DNA of 46,704 bases from Candidatus Iainarchaeum sp. (GCA_012799645.1 JAAZKV010000012.1:1-46704), one strand, 5' to 3'; counted from the stretch's first letter, positions 24,014-32,913 are shown. The notes: a model not told the origin generated them from the sequence alone. Numbers and translations are program-made.

Positions 24014-24562
24014 TTAATTTTTTTTATTTAATTTTTTATTTACTTTTGCATTCACTTTTTTATTTTTGTTTTTAGTTTCTTTTTTTGTTTTAACTCTTTT
24101 TGCACTAAAATCTTTTAATTTTTTATCATAATCAATTTCTACCCCTCTAAGAATTCTTTCAACCCTTGGCTCCATCAACACCGAAATTTCTCTTTTAACC
24201 TCAATTTCGCCAACATTAATTTCTTTTGCTACTTCAAAATCAAATTCTCCGCCAAATTTTGCTACAATTCTTACAAAAGGAGTTTTACTTTTTTTCATTC
24301 TTTCATTCAATTCAACAATCGCTTTTTTTGTAAAAGAAATTTTTTCAAGATTATCATACTTATCAATTACTTGATTTGCTCTATCAACTAAATCATTTAT
24401 TTCTTTTTCACTTAACCCGTGAGATTTGCACCCATCCTCTAAAGATTCATACGCAGAAACATGACACCCAATACAATGAAGACCTGCTTGGGCAAGAAGA
24501 GGAACAACTTCAGGGTTAGTATTAATTATTTCTCCAAGAATACTTTTTCTAGAAATACTCAT
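24014..24562 (-). CDS. DUF1858 domain plus A-type (HesB/IscA)-like domain
   Basis: 182 residues. Residues 1-65 are a DUF1858 domain with GLHCIGCHVSAYESLEDGCKSHGL, whose C-x2-C is typical of redox or disulfide helpers. Residues about 75-155 follow the A-type Fe-S carrier pattern (ISFTKKAIVELNERM, then RIVAKFGG, then GVEIDY), but the three cluster-binding Cys are absent (GGEFDF replaces GGCSG). The C-terminal 30 residues are Lys/Asn repeats. GTGATTTT precedes the ATG. It lies beside trxB, convergent. It cannot bind a cluster in the usual way; the family link for the second domain is moderate. Confidence 0.72.
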   Translation of the reverse strand: MSISRKSILGEIINTNPEVVPLLAQAGLHCIGCHVSAYESLEDGCKSHGLSEKEINDLVDRANQVIDKYDNLEKISFTKKAIVELNERMKKSKTPFVRIVAKFGGEFDFEVAKEINVGEIEVKREISVLMEPRVERILRGVEIDYDKKLKDFSAKRVKTKKETKNKNKKVNAKVNKKLNKKN

Positions 24563-24609
24563 AAAATCACAAAAATTACTTAATTAATAACTCTTAAAAA
24601 AAGCACTGA

Positions 24610-24618
24610 TTATATAAA
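24610..24618 (-). promoter_or_regulatory. TATA box of the DUF1858 gene
   Basis: Read on the minus strand it is TTTATATAA, about 50 bases before the ATG at 24562, leaving a leader long enough to hold the GTGAT ribosome binding site. Confidence 0.45.
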
Positions 24619-24643
24619 AAAAACGTAATAAACAGCAAATAAT

Positions 24644-24653
24644 TATATTTAAA
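24644..24653 (+). promoter_or_regulatory. TATA box of the large secreted protein gene
   Basis: TATATTTAAA lies 22-31 bases before the ATG at 24675, with no ribosome binding site, suggesting a leaderless mRNA. Confidence 0.45.
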
Positions 24654-24674
24654 AACCAACCAATTCACAATCAT

Positions 24675-26828
24675 ATGGATATGAACCACAAAATATTAAA
24701 TATCAATCCAAATAGTAAATATGCTAATTCAAAAAGAATTACTACAATCTTAATTATTTTTATTTTTTTAATATCTTTTACTTATGCGACACTTTCAATA
24801 AACTCACAAAGCAATATTAACGTAATAATTAATAACAATTCAATAACAAATTTTAATTTAGATACCAATACAGATCAAAATAAAAATAATATAAAAATTT
24901 CAACAGATCTAAATATCCAAAACTTTATTAATAATTCAGAAATACTAAAAAGTGGACCCATGGTTTATGTCCCTGGAAAATCAATTAATGTAATTGATAG
25001 TAATAAACTTGAAATAGTTGGCCATATAACAAATGACGAAATTTTTGAAGAAAATGAAAACATTTGGAATGTACACTTATTCCAAGTAGCTGCATCACCT
25101 GATGGAAAATATGTTTATTTGGCAATTAATTATCAAGAGAAATCGAACAGTAAAGGTTATGGGGAACATATTTGCAAAACAATAATAGTTCAACTCGATG
25201 CTTCAACACAAAAAATAATTAATTGGACACATTTAAAAGACGAAATAATTGTAAAACATATTGAAGTTTCACCAGATTCAAGAGTTTATGTTTCATACCA
25301 ACCAAGTTGGGTTGATGGATATTCGGGATTTTACACACTTGATTTTAATCAAAAAAAAATATGGCATAACAGTATGAAACCAAATAACATATTGATAAAC
25401 GATTTTGCTTTTAGCGAAGATGGAACACAAGTGTATATGAATGGATATGGAAACGGGCCAAACCTAACAGAACTTAATTGGATGAAAAACAAAATATACA
25501 CTACTTGGATAAAAACTAGTAACAAAAATAATTCCGGATATATACGAAGCGTAGCTGCCGGAAAAGGTCAAGTTTATATCAATGTTCACAAAGCAAAAGA
25601 AATAATTGTAATAAATAATAAAACTGGAACAAAACAATCCCTTGCAATTAATTATGTGCCAATTCTATTCAAAACAAGTCCAAATAGAGAAACACTATAC
25701 ACATTAGGATATATTTCTTCTGAAGGAAAAACAACATATTTTCTTCACAAATACACTAATTTAAAATATTTAGATGCAGAAAGCGGAACTATCACAAACC
25801 CTTCTGATTTTTATAAAGGATTTGGCATAGCAACAATGACATACCCAAATGAAGTAAGACCATCAAATATGGAAATAAGTCCTGATGAAAAATGGGCATT
25901 TATCACAACAGCTAAAGGTGGAAGTTATGGTGAAACAGGAGGAACAGACTTGTTAATTTATGATTTAAAAACAATGAAAGAATTTAAAAGAATTAAAATA
26001 CCATACTCTGGTTGGGAAATATCAATTGCAAATGAAAAAATAAATTATGACCCGGAATTAAAACTTGACCTAACTGTAGCATTACCTAATTCAGTATTTG
26101 GTTTAATAAAAAAATTTGAAATTATTGAAGTTACACCAACAAAAAACTCTTTTGTGGAAGACTTTGATAATGGTTTAATCGTAACAGCAACTTTTACAAA
26201 AAATCTTGACAAAACAACAATAAACAATTCAACATTTAAAATAACCCAAATTGATGGAAACGAAATCATAGGAAAAATAACTATTATTGATAATAAATTA
26301 ATATTTGAATCAACTAACCCTCTTGAATCTGGAAAAGAATACAAAGCATTTATTTCAAACACAATTAAATCAAACTTTGGAGAAACTATAAATAGCCCCA
26401 TCAGTTGGACATTCAATACAAAACTTGATTATAATAACCCTCAAAAAATAGTGGCCATTCTACCTTCAATTAAAATAATTGGACACATATCCACAAATAT
26501 TACGATTACTGATAACAACATTACTGATAACAACAATACTAATAATATTATTGACAATAATAATAACACAACAGAATCTGAATCGAACCAAAATAATGAA
26601 AATTTAAATAACAATGTTGATTTAAATATAAAAGTCGAATATCAACATAAATCAAATCAAGAACACAACTTAAACACAAGTATTAATACAAATACTCAAA
26701 ACGAAATTAAAAATGAATATGACACACAAACAAAAGAAAATATTGATTCAAACACCAACAATCAAAATAACACACAAACAAACCTAATAAAATCAATCAT
26801 AAATTGGATACTAAGTTTCTTTAAATAA
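24675..26828 (+). CDS. Large secreted beta-propeller and Ig-like surface protein
   Basis: 717 residues. A signal or anchor helix is at about 22-38 (TTILIIFIFLISFTYA). Residues about 95-470 contain YVTN-type propeller strands (MVYVPGKSINVID, AASPDGKYVYLAI, EVSPDSRVYVSY, EISPDEKWAFITT). Residues about 490-590 match a Big_5/SbsA Ig-like domain (ATFTKNLDKTTINNSTFKI...GKEYKAFISNTIKSNFGE..SWTFNT). An Asn/Thr-rich linker (about 610-705) ends in an amphipathic hydrophobic tail (LIKSIINWILSFFK) that could anchor the protein. It resembles an S-layer or adhesion protein. Its last 8 bases overlap the convergent nth gene. Confidence 0.82.
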   Translation: MDMNHKILNINPNSKYANSKRITTILIIFIFLISFTYATLSINSQSNINVIINNNSITNFNLDTNTDQNKNNIKISTDLNIQNFINNSEILKSGPMVYVPGKSINVIDSNKLEIVGHITNDEIFEENENIWNVHLFQVAASPDGKYVYLAINYQEKSNSKGYGEHICKTIIVQLDASTQKIINWTHLKDEIIVKHIEVSPDSRVYVSYQPSWVDGYSGFYTLDFNQKKIWHNSMKPNNILINDFAFSEDGTQVYMNGYGNGPNLTELNWMKNKIYTTWIKTSNKNNSGYIRSVAAGKGQVYINVHKAKEIIVINNKTGTKQSLAINYVPILFKTSPNRETLYTLGYISSEGKTTYFLHKYTNLKYLDAESGTITNPSDFYKGFGIATMTYPNEVRPSNMEISPDEKWAFITTAKGGSYGETGGTDLLIYDLKTMKEFKRIKIPYSGWEISIANEKINYDPELKLDLTVALPNSVFGLIKKFEIIEVTPTKNSFVEDFDNGLIVTATFTKNLDKTTINNSTFKITQIDGNEIIGKITIIDNKLIFESTNPLESGKEYKAFISNTIKSNFGETINSPISWTFNTKLDYNNPQKIVAILPSIKIIGHISTNITITDNNITDNNNTNNIIDNNNNTTESESNQNNENLNNNVDLNIKVEYQHKSNQEHNLNTSINTNTQNEIKNEYDTQTKENIDSNTNNQNNTQTNLIKSIINWILSFFK

Positions 26829-27495
26829 AAAATAAAACATCAAATTTTTTACATAACTTTTTTTTGTTCAAAAAACAACTACTGCATTTTGGTTTTTTTG
26901 CGGTGCAAATTGCTCGCCCGTGAGAAATAAGCAACCCGTTTATTTTACTCCAATCTTTTTTATCAAAAATTTGCATTAAATCTTTTTCTACAAGAACTGG
27001 CGTTTTTGCTTTTGAAAAACCTATTCTTTTTGATAATCTAAAAACATGCGTATCCACAGCAATTCCTTCCACAATCCCTTTACTTGCGAGAACCAAATTT
27101 GCTGTTTTTCTACCCACACCAGGAAGAGAAATTAAATCACTCATAGAAAGAGGAACAATTCCACCATAATTTTTTTTAATTATTTTAAAACAACTAATTA
27201 TGTTTTTTGCTTTTGTTTTGTAAAAACCTGTTGAAAAAATTTCTTTTTCAAAAGTTTTTTGATTAGCTGATGCAAAATCATCAACTGTTTTATATTTCTT
27301 AAACAATTTCTCAGTAACCCTATTCACTTGTGCATCAGTACTTTGTGCAGAAAGAATTATTGCACAAAGCATTTGAGCATCAGTAGTATATTTTAAAAAA
27401 AGTTTTGGGACAGCAGGGTAATTTTTTTTAAGCAAAAAAATAACTTTTTTCCCACGCAATTTAATATCTTTTAAACTTTGTACTTTATCACCCAT
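26821..27495 (-). CDS. nth: Endonuclease III (Nth), DNA glycosylase/AP lyase
   Basis: 224 residues from ATG 27495, with GTGATTTT directly upstream. The helix-hairpin-helix motif with catalytic Lys is LPGVGRKTANLVL, and the catalytic Asp is in VDTHVFR. The [4Fe-4S] site is C-x6-C-x2-C-x7-C (CTAKKPKCSSC...LC), where the usual last spacing is x5. It removes oxidised pyrimidines and nicks at abasic sites. An extra C-terminal KKFDVLFFI follows the cluster. It lies downstream of dinB on the same strand, forming a small repair neighbourhood. Confidence 0.95.
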   Translation of the reverse strand: MGDKVQSLKDIKLRGKKVIFLLKKNYPAVPKLFLKYTTDAQMLCAIILSAQSTDAQVNRVTEKLFKKYKTVDDFASANQKTFEKEIFSTGFYKTKAKNIISCFKIIKKNYGGIVPLSMSDLISLPGVGRKTANLVLASKGIVEGIAVDTHVFRLSKRIGFSKAKTPVLVEKDLMQIFDKKDWSKINGLLISHGRAICTAKKPKCSSCFLNKKKLCKKFDVLFFI

Positions 27496-27600
27496 AAAAT
27501 CACTCAAAAAATATCAACAAAATCACTCAAAAAATTATTACACAAACAAAACACCATAATTCAAATAACCATCCAAATAACAATCCAAATTCTACAATTA

Positions 27601-27645
27601 AATAATCAACTAATTAATAATCAACTAATTAATAATCAACTAATT
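27601..27645. repeat. 15-bp tandem repeat, three exact units
   Basis: AATAATCAACTAATT three times without mismatch. The array covers the dinB stop codon (27629-27631) and encodes its last residues. Confidence 0.85.
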
Positions 27646-28705
27646 TTTTTTGATACCCCGAAACATCTTCAAAATTTGAAACCTTTACCCCAAGTCGTCT
27701 AATACTTGATACTGATTCGTTTAGAAAAGATCTTAGCAACTCATAACTTATTTCTTTTAATTTATCAATAGTCAATATTTTTTCAGGAATTGTTTTTGAT
27801 TTGGTTATTGTTTCATAACTAGGATTAACTATTATTATTGAAACAGTTTTGAATTGTTTATTTAATCTAAAAACTTCTTTGAAAACCAAATCTGATAAAA
27901 AATCAATTGTTTGTTTTGCTTCATCAAAATCACGCGTATCGTTTTTTAGTGTCATCATTCTTGATAATTGTTGTTTTTCCCTATTTGAAATAATTACTCT
28001 ATTATCTTGACCTCTTGAAAAATTAAATAATTGCACCCCTTTTGCCTCCCCAAATAAACCAATTAGTTTTTGAACCGAAACTTCTCTCAATTCCTTAATT
28101 GAAAAAATTTTTTCTTTTTCAAGAATTTCTCGCGTTTTTGAACCCACTCCAGGCAGTACTGATATTTTTTGTTTTAACAAAAAAGAATCAATTTCTTCCG
28201 GAACAATTGAAAAGAAACCATCAGGTTTTTTGTGTGATGCTGCAATTTTTGCAAGCATTTTATTAACACTTAAACCAACAGAACAAGTTAATCCAAGTTC
28301 GCTTTTTATTCTTTGTTTTATTTTCAAACAATTTTCTTTAGCAGAATCAAACCCTAAAGGATTTGTTAACTCAAAATAAGCTTCATCAATAGACACTTGT
28401 TCTACATTTTCTGAAAATGAATCAACGATTTGAAACACTCTTTCTGACAATTCTTCATAATATTTTTTATCAGCATTAATGAAAACTGTTGAATGATCAG
28501 CTAATTTTTTGGCTAAAGAAAAAGACATCCCTGATCTAATTTTTAGTGCTCGTGCTTCATAATTACAAGTAGCAATTGCACCAGAATTTTCCCTAATAGA
28601 AGGCATTACTATTACTACTGGTTTGCCCCTAAGAGAAGGATTCCTCAATATTTCACATTGCGCATAAAAATAATCCAAATCAAGAAGTGCAATGATTTTA
28701 TTCAT
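27629..28705 (-). CDS. dinB: Y-family DNA polymerase IV
   Basis: 358 residues, full length. Catalytic acids: Asp9 in LLDLDYFYAQCE and the Asp-Glu pair in VSIDEAYFEL. Tyr14 matches the steric gate of Dpo4. Palm/fingers (SGAIATCNYEARALKIRSGM), thumb with a helix-hairpin-helix-like segment (VLPGVGSKTREIL), and little-finger region (about 235-345) are all present. It copies past lesions. The C-terminus normally carries a PCNA-binding peptide; here the last residues lie in a tandem repeat (QKKLVDY) and no PIP box is evident. Confidence 0.95.
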   Translation of the reverse strand: MNKIIALLDLDYFYAQCEILRNPSLRGKPVVIVMPSIRENSGAIATCNYEARALKIRSGMSFSLAKKLADHSTVFINADKKYYEELSERVFQIVDSFSENVEQVSIDEAYFELTNPLGFDSAKENCLKIKQRIKSELGLTCSVGLSVNKMLAKIAASHKKPDGFFSIVPEEIDSFLLKQKISVLPGVGSKTREILEKEKIFSIKELREVSVQKLIGLFGEAKGVQLFNFSRGQDNRVIISNREKQQLSRMMTLKNDTRDFDEAKQTIDFLSDLVFKEVFRLNKQFKTVSIIIVNPSYETITKSKTIPEKILTIDKLKEISYELLRSFLNESVSSIRRLGVKVSNFEDVSGYQKKLVDY

Positions 28706-28839
28706 AAACTAATAATAAAAGGAGATTCTTTTAACCATTAGCAAATACTAAATAATTAATAAAAATTACAAAAATAATAAAAAAAACAAAAAATAAAAAA
28801 ATTATTAAAAAAAATAGAAAACTAAAAAAGTGAATAATA

Positions 28840-29679
28840 ATGAAAACAAAAACTGAAACAAAAAATAAAAGAAAAATTGAAACAAAAACAAAAAAACAAG
28901 AAACTACAGAAAAACTAGTAAAAGAACTGTATGAAAAATATCCCTATCCTTCAAGGGACTTTTTTTCAAAAGAAAGAGCAAAAAATTATGTTAAATGGGT
29001 TTCCAAAATTTTTGGAAAAACCGTGGATTTTTGGAAAGGAAAACAAATTCTTGAACTTGGTTGTGGGACTGGAGAGCTTGCAATAGGATTGTCACTAAGT
29101 GGAGCAAATGTTACTGCAATTGATTTTAGTAAAACTTCAATAAAAAAAGCTAAACAAAACGCAAAAAATTTGGGGGCAAAAGTAAATTTTTTGGAAAAAA
29201 ATATTTTAGAAACAAACCTAAACAAAAAATTTGATGTTGTTATTGCACTCGGAAGCTTACATCACACAATTAATGCAAAAAAAGGATTTGAGATAGGAGT
29301 AAATCACCTAAAAAATGAAGGAACAATAATTGTTGGTCTTTACAATAAATACTCAAGAGCAAGACACAGAGTAAAAAGAATAATTTTGCGTTTAATTGCT
29401 GGAAATAATATTGAAAAAAGAATTGAGGTTGGTGAAAAATTATTTAAAGGAAATAAATCAAAAGCATGGCTTGCTGACAAATATGGACAAGTGCATGAAA
29501 GTTATCATAGTATTAATGAAATTAATCAATGGTTCAAAGAACAAAAAATTAAGTTCATTGCATCAAATCCAAAATACAAATATCCAATAATTGATGAAAT
29601 TAAATGGCTAATTTTTAGGAAAAATGCTTTTTTTGTAATGATTGGAAAAAATGATGCTGCTCATTCCCCACCAAATTAA
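28840..29679 (+). CDS. Class I SAM-dependent methyltransferase
   Basis: 279 residues. A Lys/Thr-rich tail (1-28) precedes a conserved-looking ELYEKYPYPSRDFF segment and the Rossmann fold: motif I LELGCGTGELAIG (about 71-83), AIDFS acidic loop, and FDVVIALGSLHHT (about 135-147). The sequence YPYPS...W and LHHT recall methyltransferases acting on small molecules or lipids, but the substrate cannot be inferred. AAGTGA lies about 7 bases before the ATG. It is divergent from dinB; the gap holds only AT-rich sequence. Confidence 0.85.
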   Translation: MKTKTETKNKRKIETKTKKQETTEKLVKELYEKYPYPSRDFFSKERAKNYVKWVSKIFGKTVDFWKGKQILELGCGTGELAIGLSLSGANVTAIDFSKTSIKKAKQNAKNLGAKVNFLEKNILETNLNKKFDVVIALGSLHHTINAKKGFEIGVNHLKNEGTIIVGLYNKYSRARHRVKRIILRLIAGNNIEKRIEVGEKLFKGNKSKAWLADKYGQVHESYHSINEINQWFKEQKIKFIASNPKYKYPIIDEIKWLIFRKNAFFVMIGKNDAAHSPPN

Positions 29680-29819
29680 AACACAAAACACAACAAAAAA
29701 ACAATACACCCGCTAACTTATAATCGGAGAAAATAACAAAATTCAAGAAAAAAATTATATGTACAAAAAGTAACATTAAAACACAATCAATACTTATTAA
29801 TTAGAATAACCATACAATA
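29680..29819. other. Gene-free AT-rich stretch
   Basis: First part of a 377-base gap without an ORF worth calling. A TATA-like TTATTAAT near 29794-29801 would suit a transcript starting at about 29820. Otherwise nothing was noted. Confidence 0.35.
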
Positions 29820-29928
29820 GTCACATGAAAAGTGGGATCATGTAACTAAAGGTTGAGTTAAGGGGCACAGCCCGAACCAGGTTGATGGTTTTCCCAACAA
29901 TTGTTTTTGTGTGCTCCTTTTAACTCAA
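29820..29928 (+). ncRNA. Unrecognised structured RNA candidate
   Basis: Two adjacent hairpins. The first pairs ACATG (29823-29827) with CATGT (29839-29843), extended by GT/AC. The second has TTGAGTTAA (29853-29861) with TTAACTCAA (29920-29928), 9 perfect pairs, continuing after a TT bulge as GGGGCACA (29862-29869) with TGTGCTCC (29910-29917). The apical 40 bases can form GTTG[AT]GG-TTTT-CC-CAAC. A competing local hairpin GGGC-ACA-GCCC (29863-29873) would break the long stem, and TGGGA in loop 1 can pair with TCCCA at 29892-29896. It matches no riboswitch, sRNA or H/ACA form I know. Its G+C is well above that of the flanks. Confidence 0.6.
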
Positions 29929-30004
29929 AAGAAGTGCTTATTTTTTGGATTATAATTCTAATTTTATATTTATTAGTTGTTTTTATAAAAAACCAACAAT
30001 CAGA

Positions 30005-30018
30005 AAAGGAATATAAAC
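30005..30018 (+). promoter_or_regulatory. BRE/TATA promoter of the glutaredoxin gene
   Basis: AAAGGA followed by ATATAAAC (30011-30018), 39-46 bases before the ATG at 30057; the leader holds a GAGGTGGGAG ribosome binding site. It separates this gene from the structured RNA upstream. Confidence 0.55.
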
Positions 30019-30056
30019 TTAACAAATTAAAATATTTTTAATTGAGGTGGGAGATA

Positions 30057-30302
30057 ATGGCTAAAGTAATAGTGTATTCAACAACAACTTGTCCATATTG
30101 TGTTATGGTTAAGGATTGGTTAAAAGGAAAAAAAGTGGAGTTTGAGGATATTAATGTTGGAATAAATCAAGAAAAAGCTCGTGAAATGATTCAAAAAAGT
30201 GGACAAATGGGTGTTCCTGTTGTTGATGTTGCGGGAAGCATTATTCTTGGTTTTGATAGACTAAAAATTGAAGAAGCTCTTAAAAAAAATAAATTAATTT
30301 AA
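30057..30302 (+). CDS. Glutaredoxin-like protein (CPYC)
   Basis: 81 residues from ATG 30057, preceded by GAGGTGGGAG; the TTG at 30042 would place that site inside the gene. The active site TTCPYC (about residues 11-14) sits at the start of helix 1, the cis-proline loop is MGVPVVDV, and GFDRLKIEEAL ends the fold. It resembles NrdH/archaeal glutaredoxins that take electrons from TrxR-type or glutathione-like systems. A thiol partner for TrxB (22965) is a reasonable inference. Confidence 0.92.
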   Translation: MAKVIVYSTTTCPYCVMVKDWLKGKKVEFEDINVGINQEKAREMIQKSGQMGVPVVDVAGSIILGFDRLKIEEALKKNKLI

Positions 30303-30339
30303 TAATTAATTTAATAATTAATTTAACAATTAATTTAAT
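30292..30339. repeat. 12-bp tandem repeat, four units over a stop codon
   Basis: AATTAATTTAAT four times with one mismatch. The first unit contains the glutaredoxin stop codon (30300-30302). Confidence 0.8.
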
Positions 30340-30374
30340 TTTGAAAATTTTAAGAATTAAAAAATTGAAGAGGT

Positions 30375-31079
30375 TTAGATTTTTAGTTTGCCACTAAAAT
30401 ATTTTTGATAAACTAAACTAAACACTTCAATTACTATTAATAAAAATAACCAATCCTTGCTCAAATCAATTATTATTAGTCCTAAAACTTGTAACAAAAA
30501 TGTGAAAGCAAAAATTCCCAACCACCAAACCGCTCCCCAAAGTAAAGCTTTTTTCCACCAAACATTTGTGAATAGTCCCCTGCTTCTAAAATGGCCTTTT
30601 GGTGTAGCTCTAATAACATCTTCAGGCAATTCTTCAATTGGATCTTGATCTTCTGAATAATCTTCATCAGAAAATTCTTCATCACCCTCATCCACATACT
30701 CTTCTTCAATTGGTTCTTCTACTTCCCTTCTGCCCCTTAATCCTCTTCGTCTTCCACGAGTTTGTCCTTCAACTTCTCTTTCTGAATATTCTTCTTTAAA
30801 TTCATCCTCTTCTATTTCTCTTGGCCCTCTATTGTATCTACTTTCTTTTGCATCATAAACATCATCATATCCTCGGGCAGGAAATTTTTTATCAGAAGAA
30901 ATATACACTGGTCTTTCAACAATAAATGTTTTTACTCTCACTTCTTTTTCTTTAGGTCTAACTAAACGCTCAATGCTTCCCAAATATGATGAAGGCGCAG
31001 CCCGCTTATTTTTAACAACACTTCTCTTTTTACTCTTCACGGAAGTTGATTTCTTTTTTGATTTTATTTTCTTAGCCAT
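30375..31079 (-). CDS. Two-TM membrane protein with charged cytoplasmic domain
   Basis: 234 residues from ATG 31079. The first 30 residues are very basic (KKIKSKKKSTSVKSKKRSVVKNKR), then comes an Arg-rich segment (about 105-120, RGRRRGLRGRREV) and a long acidic run (about 122-150). Two hydrophobic helices at about 180-204 and 206-226 end the protein. The alternation of strongly basic and acidic blocks suggests nucleic-acid or polyanion contact at the membrane. I do not recognise a family. TATATATATT at 31101-31110 supplies a TATA box, giving a leaderless mRNA. Confidence 0.7.
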   Translation of the reverse strand: MAKKIKSKKKSTSVKSKKRSVVKNKRAAPSSYLGSIERLVRPKEKEVRVKTFIVERPVYISSDKKFPARGYDDVYDAKESRYNRGPREIEEDEFKEEYSEREVEGQTRGRRRGLRGRREVEEPIEEEYVDEGDEEFSDEDYSEDQDPIEELPEDVIRATPKGHFRSRGLFTNVWWKKALLWGAVWWLGIFAFTFLLQVLGLIIIDLSKDWLFLLIVIEVFSLVYQKYFSGKLKI

Positions 31080-31100
31080 GAACAAAAATGGAAAAAGGAG

Positions 31101-31110
31101 TATATATATT
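31101..31110 (-). promoter_or_regulatory. TATA box of the charged membrane protein gene
   Basis: AATATATATA on the minus strand, 22-31 bases before the ATG at 31079; no ribosome binding site between. Confidence 0.5.
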
Positions 31111-31126
31111 TTACTTATGAAGCATA

Positions 31127-31186
31127 ATTTGAATTATTTGAATTATTTGAATTATTTGAATTATTTGAATTATTGAATTATTTGAT
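31127..31186. repeat. 9-bp tandem repeat, 6-7 units
   Basis: TTTGAATTA repeated in 9-bp phase with one contracted unit near the end. It is followed to 31255 by further TTTGATTTA-like units. It fills the gap between scpA and the next gene's promoter. Confidence 0.8.
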
Positions 31187-31263
31187 TCATTGCCCCATTT
31201 AATCTATTTGATTTATTTGATTTATTGATTTATTTGATTTATTTATTAGTTGTTTTAGTTACT

Positions 31264-32064
31264 TTATTTTGCTTCAGGGGTAATTGGAATAGGTTCTCTT
31301 ATTAATTGAACAAAAATATCTCCAAAAAATTCGTTTTGATATGCTATTAATTTTCCACCATTCATTAAAAATAACACTGGTAAAAATGTATCAACTATTT
31401 CATCAGTGTTTTCATCCAAAATTAAATCTTTGAAAAGAACTATTCCTTGCGAATCAACTTTTTGTTTTATTAATTCAAAAACTGAACTCATTTTTTCTTC
31501 AATAGAAACAGAATCAAAATTAATCTCCATTCTTGGAACTACTCTTGAAGCACTTTTTTTCGGAGTGGTTCGATGAATTATATCTTCAATACTTGATACT
31601 AATTCATCAAGAGAAATTTTTCCTTCTCTAAAAGATCTGTTCGCTACAAGATCAGGTAATTCTTCTAAAAATAATGCTCTTTGTTCAGGAGAAATTTTTT
31701 GTTCCTCTTCCTCTTCATCAAGACTACTCAACTTCAAGTACTTGCTTTTTGTTTTTACAAGAATTGCACAAGCCAAAATCGCGTTTGCAGGAACTCTCAA
31801 ATTATTTGTTTCAAGATCATTGATTTTTTTTATGTATTTTTCAGCAAGAACAATCACATCAATATCCCAAGGATCCATTTTTTCTGATTCAACCAAATCC
31901 AACAAAATCGTTTTCCAAGCAGGTTGATCAATTAAATCAACCAAATCAATTTTTGAATAATCCCTTTCATACTCTACTTCAGATTCTGAAAAAGTTGAAT
32001 CCAACATTTCATCCTCTGGAAAATCCACAGGATACACATCTTTATTCGGCAAGATTTTAGGCAT
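31264..32064 (-). CDS. scpA: Segregation and condensation protein A (kleisin)
   Basis: 266 residues from ATG 32064; a TTG at 32085 is an alternative. ScpA bridges SMC heads in the prokaryotic condensin. The N-terminal signature is LIDQPAWKTILLDLVESEKMDPWDIDVIVLAEKYIKKI, followed by ANAILACAILVKTKSKYL; the acidic middle (SLDEEEEEQK) and C-terminal winged helix (VSIEEKMSSVFELI...FLPVLFLMNGGKLIAYQNEFFGDIFV) are complete. No SMC or ScpB gene is in this window. It runs divergent from the KaiC-like gene. Confidence 0.93.
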   Translation of the reverse strand: MPKILPNKDVYPVDFPEDEMLDSTFSESEVEYERDYSKIDLVDLIDQPAWKTILLDLVESEKMDPWDIDVIVLAEKYIKKINDLETNNLRVPANAILACAILVKTKSKYLKLSSLDEEEEEQKISPEQRALFLEELPDLVANRSFREGKISLDELVSSIEDIIHRTTPKKSASRVVPRMEINFDSVSIEEKMSSVFELIKQKVDSQGIVLFKDLILDENTDEIVDTFLPVLFLMNGGKLIAYQNEFFGDIFVQLIREPIPITPEAK

Positions 32065-32202
32065 AATAATTGAATGCTCATTCAAGTTTAATAATTTTTC
32101 TAAAAACCAAAAAAAAGAGTTTTTTGGTTAAAAATAAAAGAAAAGGTTAAAATACACCTTTATACTTAATCTAGAAAGAAAAGCGATTAAAAGGTGATTT
32201 AT

Positions 32203-32913
32203 TTGGAAAGAACAAAAACCGGAATCCCAGGACTTGATGAATTATTAAACGGAGGAATACCAAAAGGAAGCAATGTGCTTGTTTCTGGAGGGGCAGGAAC
32301 AGGAAAAACAATCCTAACCACCCAATATGTGTATAATGGTGCTGTAAATTATGGAGAAGCAGGATTGTTTGTTACACTTGAAGGAAATGTAAAAGATATT
32401 GCGTGGAATATGGAAAGTTTTCAATGGAACATAAAAGCACTACAAGAAAACAATATGCTAACAATATACAGATTAAATTTAGGTTTTTTAAAAGAAAAAA
32501 CAAAAATAGAAGACAGAATAGAAGAACAATTAAGTGAAATAGAAAGAGAAGTAAGAGAAATTAATGCGAAAAGATTAGTTATTGATTCAACAACAGTATT
32601 TGGAGCATACATTGAACCAAGCTTACTAAGAACAACATTATTTCAATTCTGTGATAAACTAAAAAGTATGGGATGCACTACTTTATTAACTTCAGAAACA
32701 CAACCAACAAAAACAACCTTCTCTGCTTTTGGAGTAGAAGAATTTGTAGCTGATGGAATAATAGCATTATACTTTTCACCACCAAACAGAAGTTTGTTTG
32801 TTAGAAAAATGAGAGGAACAAAACACGACAAAAACCCACACCCACTAGAAATAACACCACAAGGAATTGTGGTAAAACCACACGACAACATTTTGTGGGA
32901 AGCAATAAAATAG
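32203..32913 (+). CDS. KaiC-like RecA-fold ATPase
   Basis: 236 residues from TTG 32203. The TTG is chosen because GGTGAT (32193-32198) sits at the usual distance; a GTG at 32194 is part of that site. One KaiC domain: RTKTGIPGLDELLNGGIPKGS, Walker A GGAGTGKT (about 30-37), Walker B in RLVIDSTTVF, and the C-terminal RKMRGTKHD beta hairpin. Single-domain archaeal KaiC homologues are common and mostly uncharacterised; signalling or motility roles are known for some. It is not RadA, which has an extra N-terminal domain. Confidence 0.9.
   Translation: MERTKTGIPGLDELLNGGIPKGSNVLVSGGAGTGKTILTTQYVYNGAVNYGEAGLFVTLEGNVKDIAWNMESFQWNIKALQENNMLTIYRLNLGFLKEKTKIEDRIEEQLSEIEREVREINAKRLVIDSTTVFGAYIEPSLLRTTLFQFCDKLKSMGCTTLLTSETQPTKTTFSAFGVEEFVADGIIALYFSPPNRSLFVRKMRGTKHDKNPHPLEITPQGIVVKPHDNILWEAIK

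Noticed and set aside
27478-27702. Short plus-strand frame with repeated Asn/Gln/Leu/Ile residues
   Set aside because: Produced by the 15-bp array read on the opposite strand of dinB.
29820-29928. H/ACA guide RNA interpretation of the structured element
   Set aside because: The two stems stack without a guide pocket, and no ANA box lies at the expected place after the lower stem.
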